Of a stretch of DNA of 64,000 nt, positions 11,729 through 24,189 are shown piece after piece. This stretch comes from Aquilaria yunnanensis. Lineage: Eukaryota > Streptophyta > Magnoliopsida > Malvales > Thymelaeaceae. The DNA lies in the NCBI GenBank assembly GCA_039654915.1, contig CM077597.1, positions 43,312,001 through 43,376,000 on the forward strand. The letters are read 5' to 3'. The first letter of the stretch is position 1; the number at the start of each line of letters is the position of its first letter. A program made the translations under genes and the position numbers. The notes beneath the pieces were generated by a model. That model was not told the origin of the DNA. It did no database searches and saw only the letters and a program-made list of their open reading frames with translations.

Positions 11729-12608
11729 TGATAGCCAAAGGGCTATTAACCTTTCTAGAATTACCAAAATGACCTGAAAAGCACCACCCTCGGCAAACTT
11801 GAGTGACCAACATTGGGAAAGTGGGGGCCCTTACCATCCTCGGAAAGAACATCACCTTAGAACTGAGATCTCTAGATCAGCTAGCCAAAAACCACCCTCG
11901 GGAGAGACCTAACACCAACCTCGGTGAACAAAAACCGCCCTCGGTTGGTAATAGGACCGACCTTGGAAAACCTATAAATTACCACCTTCGGAATAGCGAA
12001 CTCACCGAGTTCGAGAAAGTATATCCCCATCCTTTGTCGGGAAGAGCGTCTTCCAAAGCTGCCCCACTCTGCCGAAGGCCCTCTCCTAATTGCCCTCGAT
12101 GGCTATATTGAGCCGAAGGGGGCCTCCTAATCCGAAGGAGCCTTATACTCCGAAGGGGTCTCATTCTCCAAAAGGGTTTTGCGAAGATATGAAAAAAATG
12201 GTTAAGGAGCCTCTGACAGAAAAACCTCACACATGCCTCTGCCCTCTGGCCGAAACCGCCTATGGCCAGCGGAAGGTACCTATCTCCGAGGGTACGGATC
12301 AAATTTGACCGAACACGTGTAACGATCTGAACAAGCTGTGTCGAACGGCCTCCTCCCTTCACCCTCCCATAAATACTTTGGAAGGACCTTGGTAAGGAAG
12401 GACACAGGACTATTCTGGCTATTCCCCCACTCTCTGTTCTTTACAGCCACTCTCACAAACATTGACTTGGGCATCGGAGGCTCCTCCCTCGGAAACACAT
12501 TCCAGGGAGTCTTTAACCCTTGTTCTTCTGAGTGTTTCAGGCACTCTCATACTGGAAGTCCCTCATCTAGGCTAGCATGTCATTTGACAAGGATGCCGCC
12601 GGGTATTA
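11729..12608 (+). mobile_element. 5' LTR of an old Tat-type gypsy element
   Basis: It begins TGATAGCCAAAGGGCTATTA, matching the start of the LTRs at 14381 and 24479 (TGATAGCCAAAGGCTATTGC), and ends just before TTTGGCGCCG. At about 880 bp it is shorter and strongly diverged from the 973-bp LTRs of the younger element. ACACGTGT near 12314 and CATAAATACT near 12368 occupy the places of the younger family's CACGTG and TATA box. It was inserted into the minus-strand gypsy remnant. Confidence 0.85.
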
Positions 12609-12610
12609 TT

Positions 12611-12629
12611 TGGCGCCGTTTGTTGGAAC
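12611..12629 (+). other. Primer-binding site of the old gypsy element
   Basis: TGGCGCCGTTTGTTGGAAC starts 2 bases after the LTR end, in the position of a tRNA primer site, and differs by only a few bases from the site at 15356. The tRNA was not identified. Confidence 0.75.
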
Positions 12630-12773
12630 TCACTCCCAGGTCACCGTCATTAGGACCTGACGTTCTAAGGCAAGGGACTCCAGAAGTCCCCCTCCGCGCC
12701 GAAAACTCAACTGGGAACTGAACAACCTGCCATAAGGACTTATTTGCTTGAGGATGAATGTCCTCTGACGGTC

Positions 12774-14380
12774 ATGATGAGCTTCCTATGTGATTTTCAG
12801 CACTCTATTGTGGCTGAGATGACACAACAGCTCAACCAAATATGGTCTCAACCACTTTCAGGCCGTAGGGCTTCTTCACCAACTGCCCGCCGGGAGAGAA
12901 GTCCTAAGTCTACTAACTGGAATTCAGGAAGTGGGGACTTCTGCGATGAGTCCTCAACAAAGGACATACCCCCCAGAGGACGTTATACTAGAGAAATGAC
13001 TTCAAAAGGGCCCAAAACTTCCCACCGATGAAGTTTATCACCAGATGGGAAGTCAGAATCCCCCCTCTGACGAAGTTACTCCCTAAAAAGGAGGTGTCAC
13101 TCTCCGTTGCCAGAGGCCACCAGGTAACGAGAAGAGACCAGTACTACCACCCTCATAGAGAAGATCCTAGAGATGCTAGAAAAAGTAAAAAAGCAGATTT
13201 CCAAGAAGCCTGTCAGGTCAAGGCTGTCGGAGACCTTCACTGGAGAAGAGTCACCCTTCATCCATTCAATAATATAGGCACCCATGCCAAGTGAGTTCCG
13301 AGTACCATGCTTGGAAACATATGATGGGCGTAGCAACCCCCAACCTCACCTAATGAAGTATAGACGCTGCATGGTGTTGCATGATGTTGATGATGCCACC
13401 CTCTGCAAGTGCTTTGAAGTTACTCTCTCTGGGCTGGTGACTGCATGGTATAACTCTCTGGACCCCAGAACGATAATGGGTTTCTAGGAGTTGTCCACCA
13501 TATTCACTCAATAGTTCATTGGAAGTAGACCGACGGCGAAGATGCCCGTCCAGATGTTTGACATAGCGCAAAGGAATGAAGAGACCATTTGCAACTATGT
13601 TGAGAGGTTCAATAGGGAAGCCCTTAGTGTGCCCAACTTTCAACCCGAAATCCACATCCTCGCCATGACCAGTGGACTTTGAAGAGACTCACAACTCTTC
13701 TATGGACACCCTCGGGGAATTCTATCGAACGGCGGAACAACACATGATTGCTGAAGAACTGCGGATGGGAGGGCCGAAGTCTGGCCACAATCATACTGGG
13801 GGTCAAGCTCACGAACCTCGGTATCTGACTGGGGGTGGGGGTAGAGCTCGGAAACAAAGAGGGAAGAGGTAGGTGTCATTCACTCCCTTGAACACAACAA
13901 GGACAAACATACTGATGGCCATGGAGAGGCAAAGGACTATCATCCAACGTCTGAAGGCCATGAACTCGGAGAATAAGAAGAACATGAAGAAGTTTTGCCA
14001 GTTTCACCGAGACCATGGGCACGACACTGAGGACTGCTTCCAACTAAAAAAGTATATAGAATCTCTTATCAAACAAGTCCAACTACGATGACACCTACGA
14101 ATGCCGTCCCCCAAAGGAAGAAGGGAAGAATAAAAGAAAGGGGAAGATGAGAACAATGATTCCGTCTGATGTCGGAACTGAAGTCCCAGGAAGCATCCAC
14201 CACCTCCGGTGGGAGTAATCCAGACAATCACCACTAGGATACCCTCAGCCAAGAGGAAAAGGAAAGTCCGGGAAATCTCAATGATGGAGTACAGAAATCA
14301 AACAAACAAGCTTGTTTGAAAAGATGGGTCTACCGTGAAGTTCCCTCATGATGACCACCTCCTAATTATGGCAAGGATAG
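12774..14380 (+). pseudogene. Old Tat-type gag to start of protease, broken
   Basis: Similarity to the intact-frame relative at 15523-17160 is clear throughout: MSFLCDFQHSIVAEM near the start, then LCKCFEVTLSGLVTAWYNSL, MPVQMFDIAQRN, YVERFNREALSVP and the zinc-binding-like CQFHRDHGHDTEDC. The frame is broken many times, for example TAG after ITAWYN...MGF near 13487, TGA near 13680 and several frameshifts. It stops at 14380, where the younger element is inserted, in a segment reading MARI. The next codons lie at 25456-25495. It would have encoded the capsid polyprotein of a Tat-type element. Confidence 0.88.
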
Positions 14381-15353
14381 TGATAGCCAAAGGCTATTGC
14401 CTCCTCGGTAGTAACTCCCTGCCAGAATATTGGCCGAGGAGTCCGACGTCACCCAAGAGAGGATCTTTTTACTGACCTCGGAAGGTGCGAAGTCAAACAC
14501 TATGAGCTCGAGACTTCGGTTAGCTCGTCAGGAATTCCGAGGATAACACCGTCTCCATCGAGGGGCCAAACTGACCATCTTCGGGTAAGAAAGCCATCTC
14601 TTTGAAGCAAGGAAGAATCTCCCCGAAGGTAGAAGCCCCGAAGAGGATCTTCCCCGAACAAGAAACACCTGAACAAGGGAATCACCGGACTATGGGTGTA
14701 AGTCCCGAAGAAGGTGTTCATCAAGGGAACTCCCAGAACTATGGGATAGATCCCGAAGGAGGTGCTCGCACCGAAAGACGGATAGAATCCGAAGAGGGTG
14801 GACGCACCGAAGGGCGACCTCGCCCAGGGGACCTCGGGAGTACGATATGAGCATTTAAGGAGCCTCTGACATGTCGCCCACAAGCCCTACACGTCACATC
14901 ATAACAGCGAACTGACACGCCGCAGCCACCCCAGTCCTGACACAGCCTGTCCGGGTCCAGGGCTAAAGGAGGCTGCAAACGGCTGCCTGTCCCCTAGGTC
15001 CAAAAGTACAGATCAAATCCGACCGAACACGTGTCATGATCTGAACGGACCAGCTACTCCTATAAATACTAGGAAATGGGACTGGGCAGAGGATGGGGCA
15101 TTTTCCTCCCTCTGAGAAAACACAAAACAGGCTAGACACTTGATCCCTTAGTGTTCTTCCTCCACTTTCACTCAGAAAACTGACTTGGGCGTCGGAGGGT
15201 CCTCCCCGGAAAAGCAAACCGGGGACCTCCTAACCTCTTCTTTGAGCTTTTCAGGCACACTCAGCTGGGAAACCAGAGCTCCAGGCGCTCGCCTCCTCAG
15301 GAAGTCTCTCCACCTGTCAACATGACAGCAAACAAAGATGCTTTGGGGCATCA
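14381..15353 (+). mobile_element. 5' LTR of the Tat-type element
   Basis: It starts TGATAGCCAA and ends GGGGCATCA. TATAAATA at 15061-15068 is the likely core promoter, with ACACGTGT (a CACGTG G-box core) about 30 bp upstream near 15028. Both motifs are kept in the 3' LTR. The transcription start should lie some 25-35 bp after the TATA box. Confidence 0.94.
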
Positions 15354-15355
15354 TT

Positions 15356-15374
15356 TGGCGCCGTCTGTGGGAAC
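15356..15374 (+). other. Primer-binding site of the Tat-type element
   Basis: TGGCGCCGTCTGTGGGAAC begins 2 bases after the LTR end. TGGCGCC at this place is common in plant gypsy elements and pairs with a tRNA 3' end to start minus-strand DNA synthesis. The exact tRNA was not determined. Confidence 0.85.
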
Positions 15375-15522
15375 CTACTCCCAGGTAGCTGTTGTCGAAA
15401 CTCGGCGTTCGAAGGACAAAGGACTCCCGAAGTCCCCGTCCGTGCCTGAGACCCAACCAGCTACCGAACAAAGTCCCCCAGAGACTTCCTTGCCTGAAGA
15501 GGAACGCCCTCTTGTCATCACC

Positions 15523-18500
15523 ATGGGTTTTTTACGAGACTTTCAGAGGTCTGTTGTGGCTGAGATGACACAACAGATAGACCGAAGGTGGCCGCCACCA
15601 GCCCAGGCGCAAAAACCCACTTCGCCAGCACGACCTCGGGAGAAAAGCCCAAGGGCAACCCATCATAGCTCGGGAAGTGGGGAGCCACGGGAAGAGTCCT
15701 CGATAGATAACTTGCCCCTCGGAGCACGGCTGGCGGAAAGAGCAAGGTCTGAATGACCCGAAGTCCCGTCCAGAAGAAGTTTGTCGCCAGAGGCAAGGTC
15801 CCCCTCACCTCGGTACCGAAGTCGCTCCCCGAAGAGACGGCAACGGTCCTTTTGCCGAAGAACCTCCAAGCACCAGGAAGAGGAGCCCAGTGCTACGCTC
15901 CTCCTGGAGAAAATCTTGGCAAGACTGGACAGAGTGGAACAGCAGGTGGCACGCAAGCCTGTTTGGGCCAGGCTAACTGAAACCGTCTCTGGAGATGAAA
16001 CTCCTTTCGCCCGAACAGTGGTCGAGGCGGCCATGCCAAGTGACTTCAGGCTACCTCGGCTAGAGACCTATGAGGGTCGGACTGATCCCCAGGCCCACCT
16101 AACAAAGTACAAACGCAGCATGGTGCTACGCGGGGCTGATGATGCTACACTCTGCAAGTGCTTTGAAGTCACCCTCGCAGGACCAGCAACTGCCTGGTAC
16201 AATTCTCTGCCTCCCGGAAACATCAGGGGGTTCCAGGAGCTGTCCACAGCGTTCACCCAAAAGTTCATTGGGAGCAAGCCGACGGCGAAGATGCCCGTCC
16301 AGATGTTTGACATAGCACAAAGAAACGGGGAGACCATCCGTGACTATGTCGAGAGGTTCAACAGAGAGGCCCTCAGTGTTCCGGACTTTCGTCCCGAAAT
16401 CCGCATCCTCGCCATGACGAGGGGCCTTCGGAGGGATTCGCACTTGTTTTATGAATTCTCCAAAGATCCCCCGGACACGCTGGGAGAATTCTATCGAAGG
16501 GCTGAACAACATATGATAGCCGAAGAGCTGAGAATGACCGGACCGAAGGCTGACCATATTCACGCTCGTGGCGAAGGGTCCAGCCAGCAAGCCTGGTGTC
16601 CAACGGAACAGTTAGGCCGACCTCGGAGAACGCGAATAGGAGGAAGGAAGCCCCAAAACTTTACACCTCTGAGCACCACGAGGGCTAACGTCCTCATGGT
16701 GTTGGAAAAACAGGGGGCTCAAATCCAACGACCGAGGGGCATGACTGCTGACAACAGAAGGAACATGAAGAAGTTCTGTCAGTTCCACCGTGATCACGGT
16801 CATGACACCGAAGACTGCTTTCAGTTGAAAAAGTACATTGAATCACTGATAAAGCAGGGCCAGCTTCGGCGTTATTTGAGAATGCCTTCCCCGAAGGGGA
16901 AAAAAGAGGAAGAAGGAAAGCCCGATGATGAGGATTACGATTCAGACAGGCGAAGGAACCGACGTCCGAGAAGGTGTCCTCCACCTTTGGTAGGAGTAAT
17001 ACAGACGATCACAACCGGACTTCCATCCTCGGAAAGAAAAAGAAGGGCCAGAGAGATAGCGGTGATGGAATATCAGAGCCCAACAAAAAAATTGGCCCGC
17101 GAGGATGGCTCCACCATCGTATTTCCCCATGACGATCCATTGCTGATAATGGCGAGGATAGGAAACTGGGACGTCAAGAGGGTACTGCTGGACGATGGGT
17201 CAAACACAGACGTCTTGTTCTCACACTTGCTGCCAAGCTTGGGCGTATCCAGGAGTGACCTCAAGGCTGTTACTTCACCCACATTCGGCGTAGGACCATC
17301 TGAGCTACCTGTCCTCGGGTGGATCGACCTCCCCTTGTTGATGAAAGGAACTTCGGAGAAAGGAACTGCTGAGTTGTTCGCCTCTACCATGGCAAGATTC
17401 ATAGTCATGGACGTTCCTTCGTCATACAATGCCATCCTCGGTAGACAGACACAGGGAAATTTGCACATTCGCCCTGATGTAAAGTACTTGACCGTCACCT
17501 TCACCACCAAAGAAGGAGACGCAAAGATCTTCATTGATCAAGGCGAGGTGAGAAAGGTGTTGGTCAGAGCACGAAAGGCTCCAGCAAGCAACTTAGCACA
17601 TGCTGTAGAAGCAAAAGAGCTAGAAAGGGGCGAGGCAGAAGAAGTAGAGCTTGTCCCTGGCCATAGTACCCGAATAGGGAAAAGCATGGCCGAAGGAGAC
17701 AAGGAAAAACTTGTATCTTTTTTGCTTACAAATAAAGACCTGTTCGCCTACTTGCCGAAGGACATGCCAGGGGTAAACCCTCGCGTAATCCAGCATAGCC
17801 TCAAAGCGAGTCCGGAAGTAAAACCTGTCCGGCAAAAGAAACGGAGCATCTCAGCTCACAAAAGTGACTTCGTCAAGACCGAAGTCCAGCGTCTGATAGA
17901 CGCTAGCGTTATCCGGGAGGTAAACTACCCTGAATGGCTAAGCAACGTGGTAATTGCCACAAAAGAAGGAAGTAGTAAGCTCCGGATGTGCATCGACTTC
18001 AGAAATTTGAACGATGCTTGCCCGAAAGATTCATATCCTCTTCCGCCAATAGACCAACTGGTAGACTCAACTGCCGAGTACGGGCTCCTAAGTTTCCTGG
18101 ACGCTTTCAGTGGCTACCATCAGATAAGGATGGACCCCGAAGATGAAGAGAAGACTGCCTTCATCACCGAGGGAGGAACATATTGCTATATTAGGATGCC
18201 CTTCGAGCTCAAGAATGCAGGAGCCACCTACCAGAGGCTGATGAACAAGGTCTTCAAAGACCAAATGGGGAGGAACATGAAGGTGTATGTTGATGATATG
18301 ATAGTCAAAAGCAAACTGCCTGGCTACCACGTTGCAGATTTAGAGGAAACCTTCCAGAAACTCAGAGCCTTCGGGATCCGCCTTAATCCTGAGAAATGCA
18401 TCTTCGGGGTGACCTCGGGAAAGTTCCTTGGGTACATGGTATCCGAAAGAGGCATCGATGCTAACCCCGAGAAGATTAAGGCTCTGCTTGAATTCCGAAC

Positions 18501-20826
18501 TCCTGCCACTGTCAAAGACGTGCAAAGACTCACCGAAAGAATAACCTCTCTAAGCAGGTTTATTTCCAGGTATGGAGATAGGTGTCGACCCTTCTTCAAA
18601 GTGCTCACAAAGGCAGCAAAGATGGAAGGCGACCTCGGAAGGAATGGTCATCCTTGGGATGAAGATTGCCAAAAAGCCTGGGAAGAACTCAAAGTCTACT
18701 TGGCCAGCCTGCCGACTCTGCGGCAACCTCGGGAGGGAGAGCCCCTCGTATTATACCTCGCCGTCACAAAAAAAGCTGTGAGCTCGGTCCTCGTGAAAGA
18801 AGAAGGGCCAAAGCAATGGCCGGTCTACTATGTCAGCAAGTCCCTGCATGGCGCCGAAGTCAGGTACCCTTTGCTTCAAAAAGCTATATATGCCTTAGTG
18901 CTTGCAGGGAGAAGGCTGCGGCCATACTTTCAGGCTCACCCCATTATCGTCCGAAGTACCCTGCCTCTACGGGATGTTATGAGGAAAGTTGATCACTCGG
19001 GAAGGCTTTCCAAGTGGTGTATAGAGCTTGGCGAACACGACATCACGTATGAACCCCGGAAAGCTATAAAAGCTCAAGCTTTGGCAGACTTCATCGCCGA
19101 AGTACCAAACACCAAGGAGGGACATTCATTTTCGGGCGAAGACGAGCCAGAATGGACGTTATATGTTGACGGGGCCTCAGGATCCGAACACCAGGGAGCT
19201 GGAGTGATTATCAGAGGCCCCGAAGGCCTAGAAGTAATGAAGGCCATCAAGTTCAGTTTCAACGCCACCAACAATATGGCCGAGTATGAGGCCCTCATAG
19301 CAGGATTACGCCTGGCCAGAAAAATTGGCGTGAGAAACTTGAAAGCCCATAGTGATTCCCAGCTGGTGGTCCGGCAAATGGCAGGGGACTATGGCGCGAA
19401 AGACCCGACCTTGGCGAAATACCATGAGTTGGTAACAAAGCTTATTCGGGAGTTCGACGTCGTGAAAATTGAGAACGTACCCCGACGAGAAAATGCTGAG
19501 GCAGACTGTTTGGCGAAGTCCAAAACTTGCACCGAAGTGCTAAGCCACCCCAGCATCGCGGTGTTAAGCATAGAGACCTCGGGGAAAGGATGGAAAGAAC
19601 CAATCAAAACGTATCTCGCAACCAACACACTCCCCGAAGACCCCAGCGAAGCCGCAAAAGTGCGAAGGCGCTCCGGACGTTTCTTCTTAATTGGAGAACA
19701 ACTATATCGGCAAGGATATGCAAATCCACTACAGAGGTGTGTTAGTGAAGAGGATACTGAAATGATCCTCGAAGAAGTTCACGAAGGTGCCTGTCGTTCG
19801 CACATCGGAACCGACGCCCTAGCAGCAGTGATACTTCGCCAAGGATACTTCTGGCCTACCCTGAGAAAGGACGCCAAGCAGTTCATCCAGAAATGTGGTA
19901 GTTGCCAGAGACATGCGAACATCCAAAGAACACCCTCAGAGTTCGTCACTTCGGCAGACTATCCTTGGCCCTTCGCAGTTTGGGGCATAGATCTCATTGG
20001 GCCACTCCCAACGGTGACTGGAGGCGTAAAGTTCTGCGTAGTAGCAGTAGACTATTTCTCTAAGTAGGTCGAGGCAGAACCTCTGACAACTATCTTGGCA
20101 AAAGAAGTGCAGAAGTTCGTATGGAAAAACATCGTATGCAGATTCGGCATACCGAGGGTACTCGTAGCGGACAATGGATCCCAGTTCATAGACAAAGGAT
20201 TCCAAGAGTTCATTAGCGACCTCGGGACAAAAATGCACTTCGCCCCAGTAGCTCACCCCTAAAGTAATAGGCAGGTGGAAGTATCTAACAGGACCATAAA
20301 AGATGGTCTCAAAGAGAGATTGGGAGAAGCAAAAGGGAAATGGCCAGGAGAACTCTAAAGCGTGTTATGGAGCTACCGAACAACACCCCGAAGAGCCACA
20401 GGGGAAACGCCTTTTTCACTCGTCTTCGGTATAGAGGCCATCATCCCTGTCGAAGTAGTACAACCGTCAATACGAGTCCAAGTGTTCGATGAAAAAGGAA
20501 ATGACCTCGGCCTGAGAACCAAGCTCGACCTCATCAGCGAACACAGAGAAGTAGCCGAGCTGAGAAGAAAAGCTTTCCAGCAAAGAGTGGCAGCAGCCAT
20601 AAACCTACGCGCCAGGCCAAAAGGAATAAAGAAGGGAGATCTCGTTCTCCGAAAGGCTGAATTTGCACCCCGAAAGCCGTCCCACTGGGTACTTCGTGCA
20701 AATTGGGAAGGACCCTACCTGGTACTTGCCGAAGTACGAAAAGGAGTTTATAAGCTCGGTGATGCCGAAGGCATAGAATTAAAAAATACTTGGCACTCAG
20801 AGGCCTTGAAAAAATTCTATGCCTAA
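15523..20826 (+). pseudogene. Tat-type gag-pol polyprotein with four premature stops
   Basis: The whole 1768-codon span stays in one frame. The start at 15523 (ACCATGG context, MGFLRDFQRSV) is preferred to 15322, which lies inside the LTR. Order: gag (TAWYNSL, VERFNREALS); CQFHRDHGHDTEDC at about 16777; protease with VLLDDGSNTD (Asp 17191); reverse transcriptase with YVDDM (18286); RNase H around 18745; a second RNase H-like domain (LYVDGASGSEHQGAG, Asp 19168); integrase with a zinc-binding HHCC region (RSHIGTD to CGSCQRH) and Asp 19990, Asp 20170 and Glu 20278, the last two in D-35-E spacing. Stops: TGA 15754, TAG 20065, TAA 20260, TAA 20356. No frameshift was seen. As read it would give no full-length integrase. 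Confidence 0.93.
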
Positions 20827-20942
20827 AAAGTTTTGTGGGAAAGTTGTATTGCACAAGTTGGACAAATTTGTCTAAGTAAAAAATTCTGAGGAAGTACAAA
20901 ACAAGAGTCTCACGAAAGCAATCACCGAGGAAAGCAAAAGTA

Positions 20943-21110
20943 AGGATTTCCGAAGTCTCTTGAGCGAATATGTTCGGGACAGAGGAAAGCAGGAGTGTGG
21001 TTTTCCGAAGTCTCTTGAGTGAATATGTTCGGGACAAAGGGAAACAAAAGTGTGGTTTTTCGAAGTCTCTCGAGCGAATTATGTTCGGGACAAAGGGAAA
21101 CAAAGGAATC
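20943..21110 (+). repeat. Three tandem copies of a 55-bp repeat after pol
   Basis: A unit beginning TTTCCGAAGTCTCTTGAG and containing ATGTTCGGGACA occurs at about 20946, 21001 and 21056, with a period of 55 bp and slight variation. It lies between the pol stop and the 3' end of the antisense gene. Such repeats are common in the 3' part of large Tat/Ogre-type elements; no function is evident. Confidence 0.85.
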
Positions 21111-21230
21111 TGGCAAAAAATACTTAGCCAAATTTTTATCTATTGAGCCAAAGAGTGCTTACAGAGAAGAAAGTTGCTGAAAGGCTACAAAAAAGAAGAA
21201 GAAAATGAAGACAAAAGGCCCTAGTACAAA

Positions 21231-23673
21231 CTAAGGAACCTCGGCGTCTTGAGAACTGCCAGCCTCTGTGCTTTTGTCAGTAGCCTTAGGCGCCGGGAGA
21301 GAAGAAGGCAGTTTCAAGTGCTCGATCTTGGACCAAGTCCACCGAGGCTCCTTGGGGATGTTCATGCCTTCCAGGAAGGAGAGGTCAAAATCTGGGAACT
21401 TCTGCAGAATTTGGTGCCGAACAAGACAGAAGCCGTCTTGAAAGCCCAACTTCGTCATATCATCGGACTCCCGCTTCTTGACCGCCAAATCTGCATAGTC
21501 CTTCTCCAGATCCGCGTAATCCTTCTCCAGATCCTTGAGCTTTCTTTTCAATGCCCTCATCTTCTTCTTCTCTTCTGAAGGCTTCTTCAGAGATGCGACC
21601 TCGGCTTCAAGCTGGGCCTTTTCCTCGAGCGTCTTCGCAAGGATTGCGTCACTTTCTGACTTATCCTTTTGAATCGTTTCTACGATCGAAGTCAGCTACG
21701 CCATCCGAGAGCCGATGTCGGAAAGTTTCTGGGAGGTGCCTTTCTCAAGTTCCTCTTTCTCTTTTATGAACCCCTCCCGAAGTTCAGCAATTTCCCTCTC
21801 TGAAGACTGCTTCAACTGAGCATTATCGGCAGCCAACGCCGAACACTGGGCCTTCGTCTTGGTGTAAAGGTCCCAGAGTGACGCCCTCCTTTCTGACTCT
21901 CGCGCCACCCGAACACGGAGCAACCCGGCATACCCCATCAGCTGCAAAAAAAAGCAAACAAAGGGAAAATGATGCTAAGTAAAAAGCAAAGGCGAAATTG
22001 GCACTAAGGAAACAGTGAAGCGTACCTGGGCGGCATGTTCAGTGAGTTTGGCGGCCAAAGAGATGTCGCCTGGGTAAGCCTCCGTAAGGGCCTTGTAAGA
22101 GGCCTCAGTAAAAACCCTTTTGCACATCTGCCTGGCCATCTCGGGACAGTCCTCGGAGTACATATTCATATCCTCCGTGAATGTCTAGAAGGGCTCCTTC
22201 GAAACTTTCCCTGCTGGGACTTTGGCATCCCGAAGGGCCTTCTTGCGGGCGTGTTCGGCAACCCAGTCAGGAGCGGCCACCTCCGCTGCACAACAAAGCA
22301 GAAAAATTGGTTAAGGCCAGAAAACTCTTAAGGATTTACAAGAGAAAAAAGGTTCTTCGACAAAGTACAAACCTGCTGGCACCTCGGTAACGTCATCGAG
22401 AATCGACGTCGCCTCAGTAGAGATCCCCTTGCCTCTTATTTGGCGCCGTTCCTCGGCAGAAGGGGTCTCCTCCCCATCACCCTCCAGAAGAGCATGCGAA
22501 GGCGTGGGGCTTTGAGGAAGGACGTCGGAAGAAGGGACGTCGACAGAAGGAACCTCGGGCAAAGGGGCAGCAGGGTGTTTGGGCTCCTCGCCTACCTCCT
22601 CCGGAATTTGCGGAAGAGAGGACGGAGCAGCTTTTTTTGCCCGTTTGGAAGGAGGGCCGCCCGAAGTCTGCTTCCGCCTCCGAAAGGCGGCCTTCTTTGT
22701 CTGTTCGCCCCTCTCGGCCTGCCCGGTAAAAAGAGCCTTGTAGAAGGCAGCCGCGTCGTCGCCCATCTCTGAAAAAAGGAAAAGAAGATCAGTGTAAGTC
22801 CAAGATGAAGTTATGAAGGAAAAAATGAGAAAGTAACTTACTCTCGTAAAAAGACTCATAAGTCTCTTTCCCTCGAAGGAGTTTCACGAGCCAGGAGTCC
22901 TTCCCCGAAGAAGCCGGTTTCGGCATGTTGAGGTCTGTCACATGCTCCTTTACCACCTTGAGTTCCCGAAGGACCTCTTCGGTCATGAGCCTCCAGTTGA
23001 TCGGAAAGGGGTAAAGGGCACGAGGAGAGACCTCGGCAGCCCAATCAGAGACGGCCCGGATGCGCCTGTCGAAGTCCTCAAAGATAGGTGCTACGTCGAC
23101 GTCTAGCAGTATCTTCGGGTCAACAACATCCATCTTGAGCCTCCCCTGAGCCCACTTGGTCGGGACGTGCGACCAAGCCTCCGACTTCTTCAGGAAAAAG
23201 AATTTTTGTTGCCACCCTCGCGAGCTGTCTTTGGTGGCGAAGGTGAACGTATACTTTTTGCTCCCGGATCCCCGAGGTAGCATAAAGTAGAAGCCACCCT
23301 TCGGGACCACGAAGAGCTTGTAGTACTGAAGAAAAACTACAAAGTGAGGTTTTATTTTGAAAACGCCGCACATACAGAGGAAGGCGTTGAAATAGCAGTA
23401 CGAGTTCGGTGGGAGTTGGTTAACGGCAATGCCATGGAAGTTGCAGAACGCACTAACCATCTCCGGGGGGGGATACCGAAGTCCGGCCTTCAGTTGGGCT
23501 CAGAAAACGGTGATTTCATTACTTCGGTTGGAGAAAGGAAATTGGTCAGGACGGGGCAACCTCGTCACAGAGTAAGAGGGTAAGAAAAAATTTTTCTTCC
23601 ACTTCGCTAGTTTTGCCGGAGTAGTACAACAAGGGTGAGAAAGAAGAGGTTGCCAACTCTCGGGAACAGTCAT
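21231..23673 (-). pseudogene. Antisense spliced gene of the Tat element (gypsy-type transposon protein)
   Basis: Model: exons 23673-22842, 22768-22373, 22285-22026 and 21941-21231. Introns of 73, 87 and 84 bp all have GT-AG ends and pyrimidine-rich acceptors. The exons sum to 2199 bp, exactly 733 codons with the TAG at 21233-21231, and the phases agree at each junction. The start is MTVPESWQ at 23673. Exon 1 encodes a globular part (LKAGLRYPPPEM, LPPNSYCYFNAF, GFYFMLPR) resembling the 'putative gypsy type transposon' family of plant elements. Exon 2 is Pro/Glu-rich with a basic patch (PPSKRAKKAAP). Exon 4 is Glu/Lys-rich and likely coiled coil. In-frame stops: TGA 23502-23500, TAG 22187-22185, TAG 21698-21696. 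The role is unknown; antisense ORFs here are a known Tat feature. Splicing is inferred. Confidence 0.82.
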
Positions 23674-23892
23674 GATGAAAACGAGCTCGGGAAAAACAAA
23701 GAAGAAGCTTTGAAAAAAGCAAAAGGACTAAAACCCACCAAATGTCTTGCCGGAATCTGGATTTCTGGAAGCCGTCGCGAAAAGTGGTCGAAAAAACGCC
23801 TGAAAAAGGAGAACCGCCGCGGAAAACCGGGAGAGAATTAGAAGGCAAAAGAAAGCAAAAGCAGAAGCAGAAAGAGGGTTATGACAGGACTG

Positions 23893-23901
23893 ATATATAT
23901 A
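23893..23901 (-). promoter_or_regulatory. Candidate TATA box for the antisense gene
   Basis: On the minus strand the sequence reads GGCCTATATATATCAGTCC, a good TATA context about 220 bp upstream of the antisense start codon at 23673. It suggests the antisense gene has its own promoter inside the element. This is based on motif and position only. Confidence 0.55.
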
Positions 23902-24189
23902 GGCCGAGAAGGCCAGGAGAACCGTCGTCATTAGTACCCCTCGGAAGGCGAAGCGTCGCCATAACTGCTAAGAGCGCCTGAAAAGTCGCGCCTGCCGTAC
24001 TCAGTGCATTCTTACCCAATAAAAGTGCACCATGTGTCAGCCATCGCGCAGCAAACGTGCCACATGTCGTCCATCACGTCGAGCACGCCCTCTGACACCA
24101 CTTGGTCTAGAGGCGCCGCCCTAGACTGACTCTGCTGGACACAGGACACGACGCATGAGCAGACCTATAAAGGCAAAAAAGTAGGTTAC

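Noticed and set aside
15322..15522. Upstream ATG (15322) as gag start of the Tat element
   Set aside because: It lies inside the LTR and the frame crosses the primer site; the ATG at 15523 has better context and matches the start region of gag in the older copy.
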